Positions 35,336 to 49,972 of a stretch of DNA of 64,000 nucleotides are shown here, in pieces (the first letter of the stretch is position 1; the number at the start of each line of letters is the position of its first letter). The notes under the pieces are model-generated. The model made no database searches and was not told the origin of the DNA. It saw only the letters and a list, made by a program, of their open reading frames with translations. The position numbers and the translations under genes were made by a program. This DNA is from Sympetrum striolatum (taxonomy: Eukaryota > Arthropoda > Insecta > Odonata > Libellulidae), in assembly GCA_947579665.1 (NCBI GenBank), contig CANPUZ010000059.1, positions 434,001-498,000 on the forward strand, given 5' to 3'.

Positions 35336-36413
35336 GGGGATCAAAATTCTAACCATGTTCCACAAGTGCCACCGACTTGAAATTTTTACGACGTTATGGC
35401 CATGACGTGTAACTTCCAGGAAAAAGCCGACTTTGAACCTCGGTGTCATGGGTTCGATTCCAGAAGGCCCCAAAGTCGCGATTTTCCCCATAAGATTACA
35501 TGGCGGGGATTTTCGAAAATTTTTTTGAGGCACTTCCCTGAAAAGGAGAGAGTTGAAATTTGAGGGACCGCTAGATGTCATGCATATCTAAAGGAAACCA
35601 TAAAGACATCTACGAATATTATCCTTGGTTCGATGCTAGGTCGGGGCAAAAATCCGCCGTTTAAAATGTATTGTGGCGATTTTTAAGATTTTTTTTGGAC
35701 CCTATTCCGTTGGCATAGAAACTTGAAATTCCGTATTAGTTAAGATACCATAAAAGTATTTCATAATCTAATTTTCTATTTTCGCTGATGGTCCTTGGTT
35801 CGATCCCAGAGGGATATTTAAATTCCTCAATGCATTTCTTACGGAGATAACGGAAACAAATTTTAGGTACTTCCCGGCACGATATCGACTTCAAACTTTG
35901 CATAAGGAAAGATGAAGTCTATACAAATCAAACAGTGCATTCACAGCTATCAATGTGTCCTGGGTTCGACACCAGGTGTCTCTGCAATCAGAAGTTGATC
36001 TGATTTTTAGGAATTCTTTTGAAACCTTTCCCAATAATATAGAAACTTGAAATTCGGCAAATAGATAGAGATCATGAATAACTTTCAGAAACATGTTTTA
36101 GATTTCCAAGATCGTCCTTGGTTCGAATCCAGAGAGCACTTTACATTCGTTAAAATTAGAACGTCTTTTGAGGCAGTTATAGCCAATATTTCTGCTTGAA
36201 TTTTCACACACAGCTAGAGATGGTGATCTCCTTTTTTTAGCAGAGAAGCTCACAGTAAAGACCCGGGTTCGATGCCAGACGATGCATTGTAAGCGAATTT
36301 TAAGAAAAATTTCAATCCTTTTTTTTGATTTTGAGGACCGTCCCGATATTATGCCGATATGAAATTAGTATTGCCGATCTGCTTGCAGTATGCAAGCTAC
36401 ATTTTACTTGTAT
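35336..36413 (+). repeat. array unit 13
   Basis: Forward; nearly identical to unit 24 (47,743-48,819). Confidence 0.9.
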
Positions 36414-36468
36414 ATATATATGATATATGAATGAATCCGGAGAAGCATCTGTATATAATAGATATATA

Positions 36469-37548
36469 GGGGATCAAAATTCTAACCATGTTCCACAAGT
36501 GCCACTGCCTTGAAATTTTTACGACGTGTTGGCCATGACGTGTAACCTCCAGGAAAAAGCCGACTTTGAACCTCGGTGTCATGGGTTCGATTCCAGAAGG
36601 CCCCAAAGTCGTGATTTTATCCATAAGGATACATGGCGGGGATTTTCGAAAATTTATTTGAGGCACTTCCCAGAAAAGGAAAGAGTTGAAACTCAAGGGA
36701 TCGCTAGATGCCGTGCATATCAAAAGGAAACCATAAAGACATCTACGAATATTATCCTTGGTTCGATGCTAGGTTGGGGCAAAAATCGGCCGTTTAAAAT
36801 GCATTGTGGCGAATTTTATGATTTTTTTGAACCCTTTTCCGATGGCATAGAAACTTGAAATTTTGTATGAGGTTAGATACCATAAAAATATATCATTATC
36901 GAATTTTACATATTCGCTGATGGTCCTTGGTTCGATCCCAGAGGGACATTTGTATTCCTCAATACATTTCTTACGGAGATAACGGAAACAAATTTTAGGT
37001 ACTTCCCGGCGTGCTATCAACTTTAAACTTTGCATGATAAAAGAGCAAGACTTAAAAAATCAAACTTTGCATTCACAGCTATCAATGTGTCCTGGGCTCG
37101 ACACCAGGTGTCTCTGCAATCAGAACTTGATCAAATTTTTAGGAATTATTTTGAAACCTTTCCCAATAATAAAGAAACTTGATATTCGGCATACAGATAG
37201 AAATCATAAATAACTTTCAGAAACATATTTTAGATTTCCAAGATTGTCCTTGGTTCGAGTCCCGAGAGCCATTTACATTTGTGTACATTAGAGCGTCATT
37301 TGAGGCAATTGTAGCCAATATTTCTGCTTGAATTTTCACACATAGTTAGAGATGGTGATTATTATATTGTGTTTCATAGTTGTTTTACCAGTAAGACCCG
37401 GGTTCGATGCCAGACGATGAAATTTCAGCAAATTTTAAGAAAAAATTAAATCCTTTTTTTTTTCTTATGAGGACCGTCCCGATGTGATGCCGATATGAAA
37501 TTAGTATTGCCGATCTGCTTGCAGTATGCAAGCAACATTTTACTCGTA
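36469..37548 (+). repeat. array unit 14, first unit of higher-order block A
   Basis: Forward; almost identical to units 20, 25, 30 and 34. The longest shared open frame translates identically in four of the five copies. Confidence 0.9.
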
Positions 37549-37565
37549 TATATAAGTTATATATA

Positions 37566-38646
37566 GGGGATCAAAATTCTAACCATGTTCCACAAATGCC
37601 ACCGACTTGAAATTTTTACGACGTTATGGCCATAACGTGTAACCTCCGGGAAAAAGCCGACATTGAACCTCGGTGTCATGGGTTTGATTCCAGAAGGCCC
37701 CAAAGTCGCGAATTAACCCGTAAGAATACAAGGCGGGGATTTTCGAAAATTTTTTTGGTGCACTTCCCGGAAACGTAGAGAATTGAAATTCAAGGGATCG
37801 CTAGAAGCCGTGCAACTCCAACGTAAATCAGAAAGACATTGCCGAATATGGTCCAAGGTTTGATGCTAGGTTGGGGCAAATATCGGCCGTTTAAAATGCA
37901 TTGCGGTGATTTTGAAGATTTTTTTTCGATCCTTTCCCGATAACATGGATACTTGAAACTTGGCACGTCAATAGATATCATGAATATATTTCATAATCAA
38001 ATTGGACATGTTCGCTGATGGTCCTTTGTTTGATCCCAGAGGGCCATTTGCATTCCTCAATGCATTTCTTATAAAGATTATGGAAACACATTTTAGGTGC
38101 TTCCCGATATTATATCTACTTGAAACTTTGCATAAGATAAGATCAAGTAATTACTAATCAAACTGTGAATTCACAGCTACCAATGTTTCTTGGTTTCACC
38201 ACCAGGCGTCTCTACAATCAGTAAATGATCCGATTTTTAAGAATTTTTGGGAACCATTTTCCAATTGTATAGAAACTTGAAATTCAGCAGACAGATAGAG
38301 ATTATAGATACATTTCAGGAACATGTTCTAGATTCCCACGATCGTCCTTGGTTCGAATCCAGAAAGCCATTTACATTCGTGAAAAGTAGAACGTCGTTTG
38401 AAGCAGTTGTAGCAAATATTTCTGCTTGAATTTTCACACATAGTTAGATATAGTGATCTTCTATTGTGCCGCTTAGTAAGTTCACCAGGAAGACCCGGGT
38501 TCGATGCCAGACGCTAAAATTGAAGCAAATTTTAAGAATATTTTCAATCCTTTTTTATTTTCTTTTGAGGACCGTCCCGATATGATGCCGAAATAAAAAT
38601 AATATTGCCGATCTGCTTGCAGTATGCAAGCTACATTGCACTCGTA
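37566..38646 (+). repeat. array unit 15, block A
   Basis: Forward; copy of unit 5 type, with the 18-bp palindrome ACGTTATGGCCATAACGT near its start and an AATTAACCCG variant shared with units 21 and 26. Confidence 0.9.
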
Positions 38647-38670
38647 CCTATATATATATATACATAAGTT

Positions 38671-39744
38671 ACGAGTAAAATGTAGCTTGCATACTGCAAG
38701 CAGATCGGCAATACTAATTTCATATCGGCATCACATCGGGACGGTCCTCATAAGAAAAAAAAGGATTTAATTTTTTCTTAAAATTCGCTGAAATTTCATC
38801 GTCTGGAATCGAACCCGGGTCTTACTGGAAAACCTACTATGAAACACAATAGAAGATCACCATCTCTAACTATGTGTGAAAATTCAAGCAGTAATATTGG
38901 CTACAACTGCCTCAAAAGACGCGCTAAAGTTCACGAATGTAAATGGCTCTCGGGACTCGAACCAAGGACGATCTTGGAAATTTAAAAAATGTTTCTGAAA
39001 GTTATTATTGATCTCAATCTATATGCCAAATTTCAAGTTTCTATATTATTGGGAAAGGTTTCAAAATAATTCCTAAAAATCGGATCAACTTCTAATTGCA
39101 GAGACACCTGGTGTCGAACCCAGGACACATTGATAGCTATGAATGCATAGTTTGATTTGTTAAGACTGGTTCTTCTATCATGCTAAGTTTTAAGTCGATT
39201 GCATGCCGGAAAGTACCTTAAACTTGTTTCCGTTATCTCCATAAGAAATGCATTGAGGAATGTAAATGGCCCCCTGGGATCGAACCAAGGAACATCAGGG
39301 AAAACATAAAAATCGATTATGAAATATATTTATGATATCTAAACCCATACCGAATTTCAATATTCCATGCCATCGGGAAAGGGTCCAAAAAAAATCTTAA
39401 AAATCGCCACCATGCATTTTAAACGGCAGATTTTTGCATTGACCTAGCATTGAACCCAGGTTATTTTCCGTAAAACTCATTAATGTTTTCGATAGACCAT
39501 GACCATATATAAAAGCTCCTTGAGTTTTAAGTCCCTACCTATCCGTGAAGTATTTTTTTTAATTCCCGAAAATCTAAGCAATGCATTTAAACGGGAAAAA
39601 TCGGGACTTTGGGGCCCTCTGGAATCGAACCCATGACACTGAGGTTCAAAATCGCAATTTTTCTGGAGGTTATACGTTATGGCCAATATGTCGTAAAAAT
39701 TTCAAGCCATTGACGCTAGTGGTTTGGCCTGTGACTTTGTATCC
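38671..39744 (-). repeat. array unit 16, block A
   Basis: Reverse; joined tail-to-tail to unit 15. Copy of unit 6 type. Confidence 0.9.
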
Positions 39745-39765
39745 TCTCTCTATATATATATATAT

Positions 39766-40872
39766 ACGAGTAAAATGCTGCTTGCATACTGCAAGCACAT
39801 CGATAACACTAATTTTAAGTCGGCATCATATCGGGAAGGCCGTCAAAAGAAAAAAAATGGATTGAAAATATTCTGATTATTCGCTGCAATTTATTCGTCC
39901 GGCATCGAACCCTGGTCTTTCTAGTGATACATACTATGCAGCACAATAGAAGATCACCATCTCCAACTATCTGTGAAAATTCAAGCAGAAATATTAACTG
40001 AAACTGCATCAAACGACATCCTACTTTTCCCTTATATTTCTTATGAGAGAAATGTTAATGTGGTCTGGCATCGAACCCAGGAATATTACGATTTTCTGAA
40101 AACTGTTTTCTTAAACCAGTTTTAATCATAAATCTTCCAGCCAAGCACGAACTTCCAATCATTTCAATAAGTGCATCAAAAAAATAATGAAATACAAACC
40201 CTATGTATTTTAAACGGGAGACATATTTACCGCCCGACATTGAACCCGGGACTTTCTGGTGAAACTTCCTATGCAACATAATAGAAGATATTATTCTTTA
40301 ACTATGTGCGAAAATTGAAGCAGAAATATTGGCTGCAACTGCCTCAATCGAAGACTTACTTTTCCCTTATATTCCTTATGAGAGAAATGTTAATGTTCTC
40401 TGGCATCGAACCAAGGAATAGTACGGTCTTATGAAAATTTTTTTCTTAAACTAATTCTTACCTTACACTTTCCTGCTAAGCACGAACTTCCTATTTTTTC
40501 GAGAAGTGCATCAAAAAAAATATTGAAAAACAGCTCCCATGTATTTTAAAGGGCAGATCTTTGCATCGTCCTAGCATCGAACCCAGGATATTTTTTGTAA
40601 AAGTCATTGATGTTTTCGAAAGTCGAAGACCATAAGTATAGGCACCTTGAGTTTTTTTTCTCTACCTATCCGGAAAGTATTTTTTTAAAATTCCCGAAAA
40701 TCACAGCAATGCATTTAAACGGGAAAAATCGGGACTTTGGGGCCCTCTGCAATCGAACCTATGGCACTGAGGATCAAAGTCGCTTTTTTCCTGGGGGTTA
40801 TACGTTATGGCCAATATGTCATAAAAATTTCAAGTCAATGACGCTTGTGGTTTAGCCTGTGAATTTGTATCC
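39766..40872 (-). repeat. array unit 17, x-m6 subfamily
   Basis: Reverse; same altered core order as unit 1 (m1, m2, x, m6, x, m6). Confidence 0.9.
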
Positions 40873-40884
40873 TATCTATATAGC

Positions 40885-40989
40885 TATATATATGAATGAA
40901 TCCGGAGAAGCATCTATATATAATAGATATATATATATATATGATATCTATTATATATAGATGCTTCTCCGGATTCATTCATATATATA
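40885..40989. repeat. linker inverted repeat, 46-bp perfect arms
   Basis: Arms 40,885-40,930 and 40,944-40,989 are exact inverses with a 13-bp spacer. Each arm holds one GAATGAATCCGGAGAAGC cassette. It separates a reverse from a forward unit. Confidence 0.9.
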
Positions 40990-41005
40990 CCTATATAGAT
41001 AGATA

Positions 41006-42081
41006 GGATACAAATTCACAGCCTAAACTACAAGCGTCATTGATCTGAAATTTTTATGACATATTGGCCATAACGTGAAACCCCCAGGAAAAAAGAGACT
41101 TTGATCCTCAGTGTCATAGGTTCGATTCCAGAGGGCCCCAAAGTCCCGATTTTCCCTATAAGATTACATGGCGGGGATTTTCGAAAATTTTTTTGAGGCA
41201 CTTCCCGGAAAAGCAGAGAGTTGAAACTCGAGGGACCGCTAAATGCCGTGCATAGCCAACGAAAATCGGATAGACATCTTCGAATATTGTCCTTGGTTCG
41301 ATGCTAGGCCGGGGCAAAAATCGGCCGTTTAAAATGCATTGCGGCGATTTTGAAGATTTTTTTTGGATCCTTTTCCGATAACATGGATACTTGAAACTCG
41401 GCACGTCGATAGATATCATGAATTTATTTCATTATCGAATTTTACATATTAGCTTATGGTCCTTGGTTCGATCCCAGAGGACCATTTGCACTTCTCAATG
41501 CTTTTCTTACGGAGATAACGGAAACAAATTTTAGGTACTTCCCGGCACGATATCGACTTCAAACTTAGCATGTAGAAAGATCAAGTCCATAGAAATCAAA
41601 CAGTGCATATACAGCTATCAAAGTGTCCTGGGTTCGACACCAGGTGTCTCTGCAATCAGAAGTTGATCCGATTTTTAGGAATTATTTTGAAACCTTTGCC
41701 AATAATATAGAAACTTCAAATTCGGCATAATAATAGAGATCATAAATAACTTTCAGAAACATTTTTTAGATTTCCAAGATCGTCCTTGGTTCGAATCCAG
41801 AGAGCCATTTAAATTCGTGAAAATTAGAACGTCTTTTGAGGCAGTTGTAGCCCATATTTCTGCTTGAATTTTCACACATAGTTAGAGATGGTGTTGTTCT
41901 ATTGTGCTGCATAGTAAGTTCTCAGTAAAGACCCGGGTTCGATGCCAGACGATGGAATTTAGGCAAATTTTAAGAAAAATTTGAACCCATTTTTTTCTTT
42001 TGATGGCCGTCCGGATATGATGCCGACATGAAAATAGTGTTGTCGATCTGCTTGCAGTATGCAAGCAACATTTTACTCGTA
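41006..42081 (+). repeat. array unit 18
   Basis: Forward; close copy of unit 10. Confidence 0.9.
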
Positions 42082-42130
42082 TATAATATAGACGCTTCTC
42101 CGGATATACCTATATATATATACATTCATA

Positions 42131-43204
42131 GGGGATCAAAATTCTAACCATGTTCCACAAGTGCCACCGACTTGAAATTTTTACGACGTTATGGCCATGA
42201 CGTGTAACCTCCAGGAAAAAGCTGACTTTGAACCTAGGTGTCATGGGTTCAATTCCAGAAGGCCCCAAAGTCGCGATTTTTCCCATAAGATTACATGGCG
42301 GGGATTTTCGAAAATTTTTTTTAGGCACTTCCCGGAAGAGTTGAGAGTTGAAATTCAAGAGATCGTTAGATGCCATGTATATCTCAAGGAAACCTTAAAG
42401 ACATCTACAAATATTATCCTTGGTTCGATGCTAGGCCAGGGCAAATATTCTCCCGTTTAATTTACATTGCGATTTTTAAGATTTTTTTTAATTACTTACA
42501 GATGACTTGGAAACTTGAAACTTGGCACGTGGATATATATCATAAATATATTTTATAATAAAATTTTAGAACTCGCTGATGGTCCTTGGTTTGATCCCAG
42601 AGGGCCATTTACATCCTACAATGCATTTCTTATGGAGATAACGGAAGCAAATTTTAGGTACTTCCTGGCAAGATGTTGACTTCAAACTTTGCATTTAATA
42701 AGATAAGGTCAAATCAAGTCATAATGTGTTTTTACAGCTGCCAGTAGGTCCTGGGTTCGACACCAGGCGTCTCTACAATCAGTAATTGATTCAATTTTTA
42801 GGAACTATTTTGAACCCTTTCCCAATAATATAGAAACTTCAAATTTGGCATATAGATAGAGATCATAAATAACTTTCAGAAATATGTTTTAGATTTCCAA
42901 GATCGTCCTTGGTTCGAATCCAGAGAGCCATTTAAATTCGTGAAAATTAGAACGTCTTTTGAGGTAGTTGTAGCCCATATTTCTGCTTGAATTTTCACAC
43001 ATAGTTAGAGATGGTGATGTTCTATTGTGTTTCATAGTAGGTTCACCAGTAAGACCGGGGTTCAATGTCAGACGATGGAATTTCAGCGAATTTTAAGAAA
43101 AATTTCAATCCACTTTTTTCTTTTGATGGCCGTCCCGATATGATGCCGACATGAAAATAGTATTGTCGATCTGCTTGCAGTATGCAAGCAACATTTTACT
43201 CGTA
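42131..43204 (+). repeat. array unit 19
   Basis: Forward; its middle (about 42,330-42,830) matches the second part of composite unit 11, so these two share a source. Confidence 0.9.
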
Positions 43205-43252
43205 TGATATATGAATGAATCCGGAGAAGCATCTATATATAATAGATATATA

Positions 43253-44332
43253 GGGGATCAAAATTCTAACCATGTTCCACAAGTGCCACTGCCTTGAAAT
43301 TTTTACGACGTGTTGGCCATGACGTGTAACCTCCAGGAAAAAGCCGACTTTGAACCTCGGTGTCATGGGTTCGATTCCAGAAGGCCCCAAAGTCGTGATT
43401 TTATCCATAAGGATACATGGCGGGGATTTTCGAAAATTTATTTGAGGCACTTCCCAGAAAAGGAAAGAGTTGAAACTCAAGGGATCGCTAGATGCCGTGC
43501 ATATCAAAAGGAAACCATAAAGACATCTACGAATATTATCCTTGGTTCGATGCTAGGTTGGGGCAAAAATCGGCCGTTTAAAATGCATTGTGGCGAATTT
43601 TATGATTTTTTTGAACCCTTTTCCGATGGCATAGAAACTTGAAATTTTGTATGAGGTTAGATACCATAAAAATATATCATTATCGAATTTTACATATTCG
43701 CTGATGGTCCTTGGTTCGATCCCAGAGGGACATTTGTATTCCTCAATACATTTCTTACGGAGATAACGGAAACAAATTTTAGGTACTTCCCGGCATGCTA
43801 TCAACTTTAAACTTTGCATGATAAAAGAGCAAGACTTAAAAAATCAAACTTTGCATTCACAGCTATCAATGTGTCCTGGGCTCGACACCAGGTGTCTCTG
43901 CAATCAGAACTTGATCAAATTTTTAGGAATTATTTTGAAACCTTTCCCAATAATAAAGAAACTTGATATTCGGCATACAGATAGAAATCATAAATAACTT
44001 TCAGAAACATATTTTAGATTTCCAAGATTGTCCTTGGTTCGAGTCCCGAGAGCCATTTACATTTGTGTACATTAGAGCGTCATTTGAGGCAGTTGTAGCC
44101 AATATTTCTGCTTGAATTTTCACACATAGTTAGAGATGGTGATTATTCTATTGTGTTTCATAGTTGTTTTACCAGTAAGACCCGGGTTCGATGCCAGACG
44201 ATGAAATTTCAGCAAATTTTAAGAAAAAATTAAATCCTTTTTTTTTTCTTATGAGGACCGTCCCGATGTGATGCCGATATGAAATTAGTATTGCCGATCT
44301 GCTTGCAGTATGCAAGCAACATTTTACTCGTA
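43253..44332 (+). repeat. array unit 20, block B
   Basis: Forward; near-identical to unit 14. Confidence 0.9.
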
Positions 44333-44349
44333 TATATAAGTTATATATA

Positions 44350-45429
44350 GGGGATCAAAATTCTAACCATGTTCCACAAATGCCACCGACTTGAAATTTT
44401 TACGACGTTATGGCCATAACGTGTAACCTCCGGGAAAAAGCCGACATTGAACCTCGGTGTCATGGGTTTGATTCCAGAAGGCCCCAAAGTCGCGAATTAA
44501 CCCGTAAGAATACAAGGCGGGGATTTTCGAAAATTTTTTTGGTGCACTTCCCGGAAACGTGAGAATTGAAATTCAAGGGATCGCTAGAAGCCGTGCAACT
44601 CTAACGTAAATCAGAAAGACATTGCCGAATATGGTCCAAGGTTTGATGCTAGGTTGGGGCAAATATCGGCCGTTTAAAATGCATTGCGGTGATTTTGAAG
44701 ATTTTTTTTCGATCCTTTCCCGATAACATGGATACTTGAAACTTGGCACGTCAATAGATATCATGAATATATTTCATAATCAAATTGGACATGTTCGCTG
44801 ATGGTCCTTTGTTTGATCCCAGAGGGCCATTTGCATTCCTCAATGCATTTCTTATGGAGATTATGGAAACACATTTTAGGTGCTTCCCGATATTATATCT
44901 ACTTGAAACTTTGCATAAGATAAGATCAAGTAATTACTAATCAAACTGTGAATTCACAGCTACCAATGTTTCTTGGTTTCACCACCAGGCGTCTCTACAA
45001 TCAGTAAATGATCCGATTTTTAAGAATTTTTGGGAACCATTTTCCAATTGTATAGAAACTTGAAATTCAGCAGACAGATAGAGATTATAGTTACATTTCA
45101 GGAACATGTACTAGATTCCCACGATCGTCCTTGGTTCGAATCCAGATAGCCATTTACATTCGTGAAAAGTAGAACGTCGTTTGAAGCAGTTGTAGCAAAT
45201 ATTTCTGCTTGAATTTTCACACATAGTTAGATATAGTGATCTTCTATTGTGCCGCTTAGTAAGTTCACCAGGAAGACCCGGGTTCGATGCCAGACGCTAA
45301 AATTGAAGCAAATTTTAAGAATATTTTCAATCCTTTCTTATTTTCTTTTGAGGACCGTCCCGATATGATGCCGAAATAAAAATAATATTGCCGATCTGCT
45401 TGCAGTATGCAAGCTACATTGCACTCGTA
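44350..45429 (+). repeat. array unit 21, block B
   Basis: Forward; near-identical to unit 15. Confidence 0.9.
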
Positions 45430-45453
45430 CCTATATATATATATACATAAGTT

Positions 45454-46528
45454 ACGAGTAAAATGTAGCTTGCATACTGCAAGCAGATCGGCAATACTAA
45501 TTTCATATCGGCATCACATCGGGACGGTCCTCATAAGAAAAAAAAGGATTTAATTTTTTCTTATAATTCGCTGAAATTTCATCGTCTGGAATCGAACCCG
45601 GGTCTTACTGGAAAACCTACTATGAAACACAATAGAAGATCACCATCTCTAACTATGTGTGAAAATTCAAGCAGAAATATTGGCTACAACTGCCTCAAAA
45701 GACGCGCTAAAGTTCACGAATGTAAATGGCTCTCGGGACTCGAACCAAGGACGATCTTGGAAATTTAAAAAATGTTTCTGAAAGTTATTATTGATCTCAA
45801 TCTATATGCCAAATTTCAAGTTTCTATATTATTGGGAAAGGTTTCAAAATAATTCCTAAAAATCGGATCAACTTCTAATTGCAGAGACACCTGGTGTCGA
45901 ACCCAGGACACATTGATAGCTATGAATGCATAGTTTGATTTGTTAAGACTGGTTCTTCTATCATGCTAAGTTTTAAGTCGATTGCATGCCGGAAAGTACC
46001 TTAAACTTGTTTCCGTTATCTCCATAAGAAATGCATTGAGGAATGTAAATGGCCCCCTGGGATCGAACCAAGGAACATCAGGGAAAACATAAAAATCGAT
46101 TATGAAATATATTTATGATATCTTAACCCATACCGAATTTCAATATTCCATGCCATCGGGAAAGGGTCCAAAAAAAATCTTAAAAATCGCCACCATGCAT
46201 TTTAAACGGCAGATTTTTGCATCGACCTAGCATCGAACCCAGGTTATTTTCCGTAAAACTCATTAATGTTTTCGATAGACCATGACCATATATAAAAGCT
46301 CCTTGAGTTTTAAGTCCCTACCTATCCGTGAAGTATTTTTTTTTAATTCCCGAAAATCTAAGCAATGCATTTAAACGGGAAAAATCGGGATTTTGGGGCC
46401 CTCTGGAATCGAACCCATGACACTGAGGTTCAAAATCGCAATTTTTCTGGAGGTTATACGTTATGGCCAATATGTCGTAAAAATTTCAAGCCATTGACGC
46501 TACTGGTTTGGCCTGTGACTTTGTATCC
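45454..46528 (-). repeat. array unit 22, block B
   Basis: Reverse; near-identical to unit 16. Confidence 0.9.
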
Positions 46529-46590
46529 TCTCTATATATATATCTATTATATATAGACGCTTCTCCGGATATACCTATATATATATATAT

Positions 46591-47670
46591 ACGAGTAAAA
46601 TGTAGCTTGCATACTGCAAGCAGATCGAAAACACTAATTTCATGTCGGCATCATATCTGGAAGGCCGTCAAAAAAGAAAAAAAAGGATGGAAAATATTCT
46701 TAAAATTCGCTGCAATTTAATCGTCTGGCATTGAACCTGGGTCTTAATGGTGAACTTACTATGCAGCACTACAAAAAATCACCATCTCTTACTATGTGTG
46801 TGAAAATTCAAGCAGATATATTGGCTCCAACTGCCTCAAACGACGTCCTACTTTTCAATAATGTAAATGGCTCTCTGGAATCGAACCAAGGACGATCTAG
46901 GAAATTTAAAACACGTTTTTGAAATGTATCTATGTTTTCTATCTATATGCCTAATTTCATGTTATAATATAATTGTGAAGGTGTTAAAATTAATTCTTAA
47001 ATATCCGTTAATTTACTGATTGTAGTGACGCCTGGTGTCGAACCCAGGAAATATTGGTAGCTGTGAATGCACAGTATGACTTATTAGGACCTTATATTAT
47101 TTCATACAAATTTCTAAGTCGATATCGTGCCGGGAAGTACCTAAAATTTGTTTCCGTTATCTCCATAAGAAATGCATGGAGGAATGTAAATGGCCCTCTG
47201 GGATCGAACCAAGGACCATCAGCGAATATGTAAAATTTGATTATGAAATATATGTATGATTTCCAACCTCATGCCGAATTTCAAGTTTCCTTGCCATCGG
47301 GAAAGGGTCCAACAAAAATCTTAAAAATTGCCACAATGCATTTTAAACGGCCGATTTTTAACTCGACCTAGCATCGAACCCAGGATATTTTCCGTAAAAC
47401 TCATTTATGTTTTCGATAGATCATGACCATATATATAGGCTCCTTGAGTTTCGATTCTCTACCTATCCGGGAAGTATTTTTTAAAAATTCCCGAAAATCA
47501 CGGCAATGCATTTAAACGGGAAAAATAGGGACTTTGGGGCCCTCTGGAATCGAACCAATGACACTGAGGTTCAAAATCGCAATTTTTCTGGAGATTACAC
47601 GTTATGGCCAATATGTCGTAAAAATTTCAGGTCATTGACGATTGTAGTTTAGCCTGTGAATTTGTATCCT
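46591..47670 (-). repeat. array unit 23
   Basis: Reverse; near-identical to unit 9. Confidence 0.9.
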
Positions 47671-47742
47671 CGCTATATATATATATATGGATACATGAAT
47701 GAATCCGGAGAAGCATCTATATATAATAGATATACATTCATA

Positions 47743-48819
47743 GGGGATCAAAATTCTAACCATGTTCCACAAGTGCCACCGACTTGAAATTTTTACGACG
47801 TTATGGCCATGACGTGTAACTTCCAGGAAAAAGCCGACTTTGAACCTCGGTGTCATGGGTTCGATTCCAGAAGGCCCCAAAGTCGCGATTTTCCCCATAA
47901 GATTACATGGCGGGGATTTTCGAAAATTTTTTTGAGGCACTTCCCTGAAAAGGAGAGAGTTGAAATTTGAGGGACCGCTAGATGTCATGCATATCTAAAG
48001 GAAACCATAAAGACATCTACGAATATTATCCTTGGTTCGATGCTAGGTCGGGGCAAAAATCCGCCGTTTAAAGTGTATTGTGGCGATTTTTAAGATTTTT
48101 TTTGGACCCTATTCCGTTGGCATAGAAACTTGAAATTCCGTATTAGTTAAGATACCATAAAAGTATTTCATAATCTAATTTTCTATTTTCGCTGATGGTC
48201 CTTGGTTCGATCCCAGAGGGATATTTAAATTCCTCAATGCATTTCTAACGGAGATAACGGAAACAAATTTTAGGTACTTCCCGGCACGATATCGACTTCA
48301 AACTTTGCATAAAGAAATATGAAGTCTATACAAATCAAACAGTGCAGTAACAGCTATCAATGTGTCCTGGGTTCGACACCAGGTGTCTCTGCAATCAGAA
48401 GTTGATCCGATTTTTAGGAATTCTTTTGAAACCTTTCCCAATAATATAGAAACTTGAAATTCGGCATATAGATAGAAATCATGAATAACTTTCAGAAACA
48501 TGTTTTAGATTTCCAAGATCGTCCTTGGTTCGAATCCAGAGAGCACTTTACATTCGTTAAAATTAGAACGTCTTTTGAGGCAGTTATAGCCAATATTTCT
48601 GCTTGAATTTTCACACACAGCTAGAGATGGTGATCTCCTTTTTTTAGCAGAGAAGCTCACAGTAAAGACCCGGGTTCGATGCCAGACGATGCATTGTAAG
48701 CGAATTTTAAGAAAAATTTCAATCCTTTTTTTTGATTTTGAGGACCGTCCCGATATTATGCCGATATGAAATTAGTATTGCCGATCTGCTTGCAGTATGC
48801 AAGCTACATTTTACTCGTA
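47743..48819 (+). repeat. array unit 24
   Basis: Forward; near-identical to unit 13. Confidence 0.9.
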
Positions 48820-48875
48820 TATATATATGATATATGAATGAATCCGGAGAAGCATCTGTATATAATAGATATATA

Positions 48876-49955
48876 GGGGATCAAAATTCTAACCATGTTC
48901 CACAAGTGCCACTGCCTTGAAATTTTTACGACGTGTTGGCCATGACGTGTAACCTCCAGGAAAAAGCCGACTTTGAACCTCGGTGTCATGGGTTCGATTC
49001 CAGAAGGCCCCAAAGTCGTGATTTTATCCATAAGGATACATGGCGGGGATTTTCGAAAATTTATTTGAGGCACTTCCCAGAAAAGGAAAGAGTTGAAACT
49101 CAAGGGATCGCTAGATGCCATGCATATCAAAAGGAAACCATAAAGACATCTACGAATATTATCCTTGGTTCGATGCTAGGTTGGGGCAAAAATCGGCCGT
49201 TTAAAATGCATTGTGGCGAATTTTATGATTTTTTTGAACCCTTTTCCGATGGCATAGAAACTTGAAATTTTGTATGAGGTTAGATACCATAAAAATATAT
49301 CATTATCGAATTTTACATATTCGCTGATGGTCCTTGGTTCGATCCCAGAGGGACATTTGTATTCCTCAATACATTTCTTACGGAGATAACGGAAAGAAAT
49401 TTTAGGTACTTCCCGGCATGCTATCAACTTTAAACTTTGCATGATAAAAGAGCAAGACTTAAAAAATCAAACTTTGCATTCACAGCTATCAATGTGTCCT
49501 GGGCTCGACACCAGGTGTCTCTGCAATCAGAACTTGATCAAATTTTTAGGAATTATTTTGAAACCTTTCCCAATAATAAAGAAACTTGATATTCGGCATA
49601 CAGATAGAAATCATAAATAACTTTCAGAAACATATTTTAGATTTCCAAGATTGTCCTTGGTTCGAGTCCCGAGAGCCATTTACATTTGTGTACATTAGAG
49701 CGTCATTTGAGGCAGTTGTAGCCAATATTTCTGCTTGAATTTTCACACATAGTTAGAGATGGTGATTATTCTATTGTGTTTCATAGTTGCTTTACCAGTA
49801 AGACCCGGGTTCGATGCCAGACGATGAAATTTCAGCAAATTTTAAGAAAAAATTAAATCCTTTTTTTTTTCTTATGAGGACCGTCCCGATGTGATGCCGA
49901 TATGAAATTAGTATTGCCGATCTGCTTGCAGTATGCAAGCAACATTTTACTCGTA
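48876..49955 (+). repeat. array unit 25, block C
   Basis: Forward; near-identical to unit 14, with one codon-level difference in its longest frame. Confidence 0.9.
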
Positions 49956-49972
49956 TATATAAGTTATATATA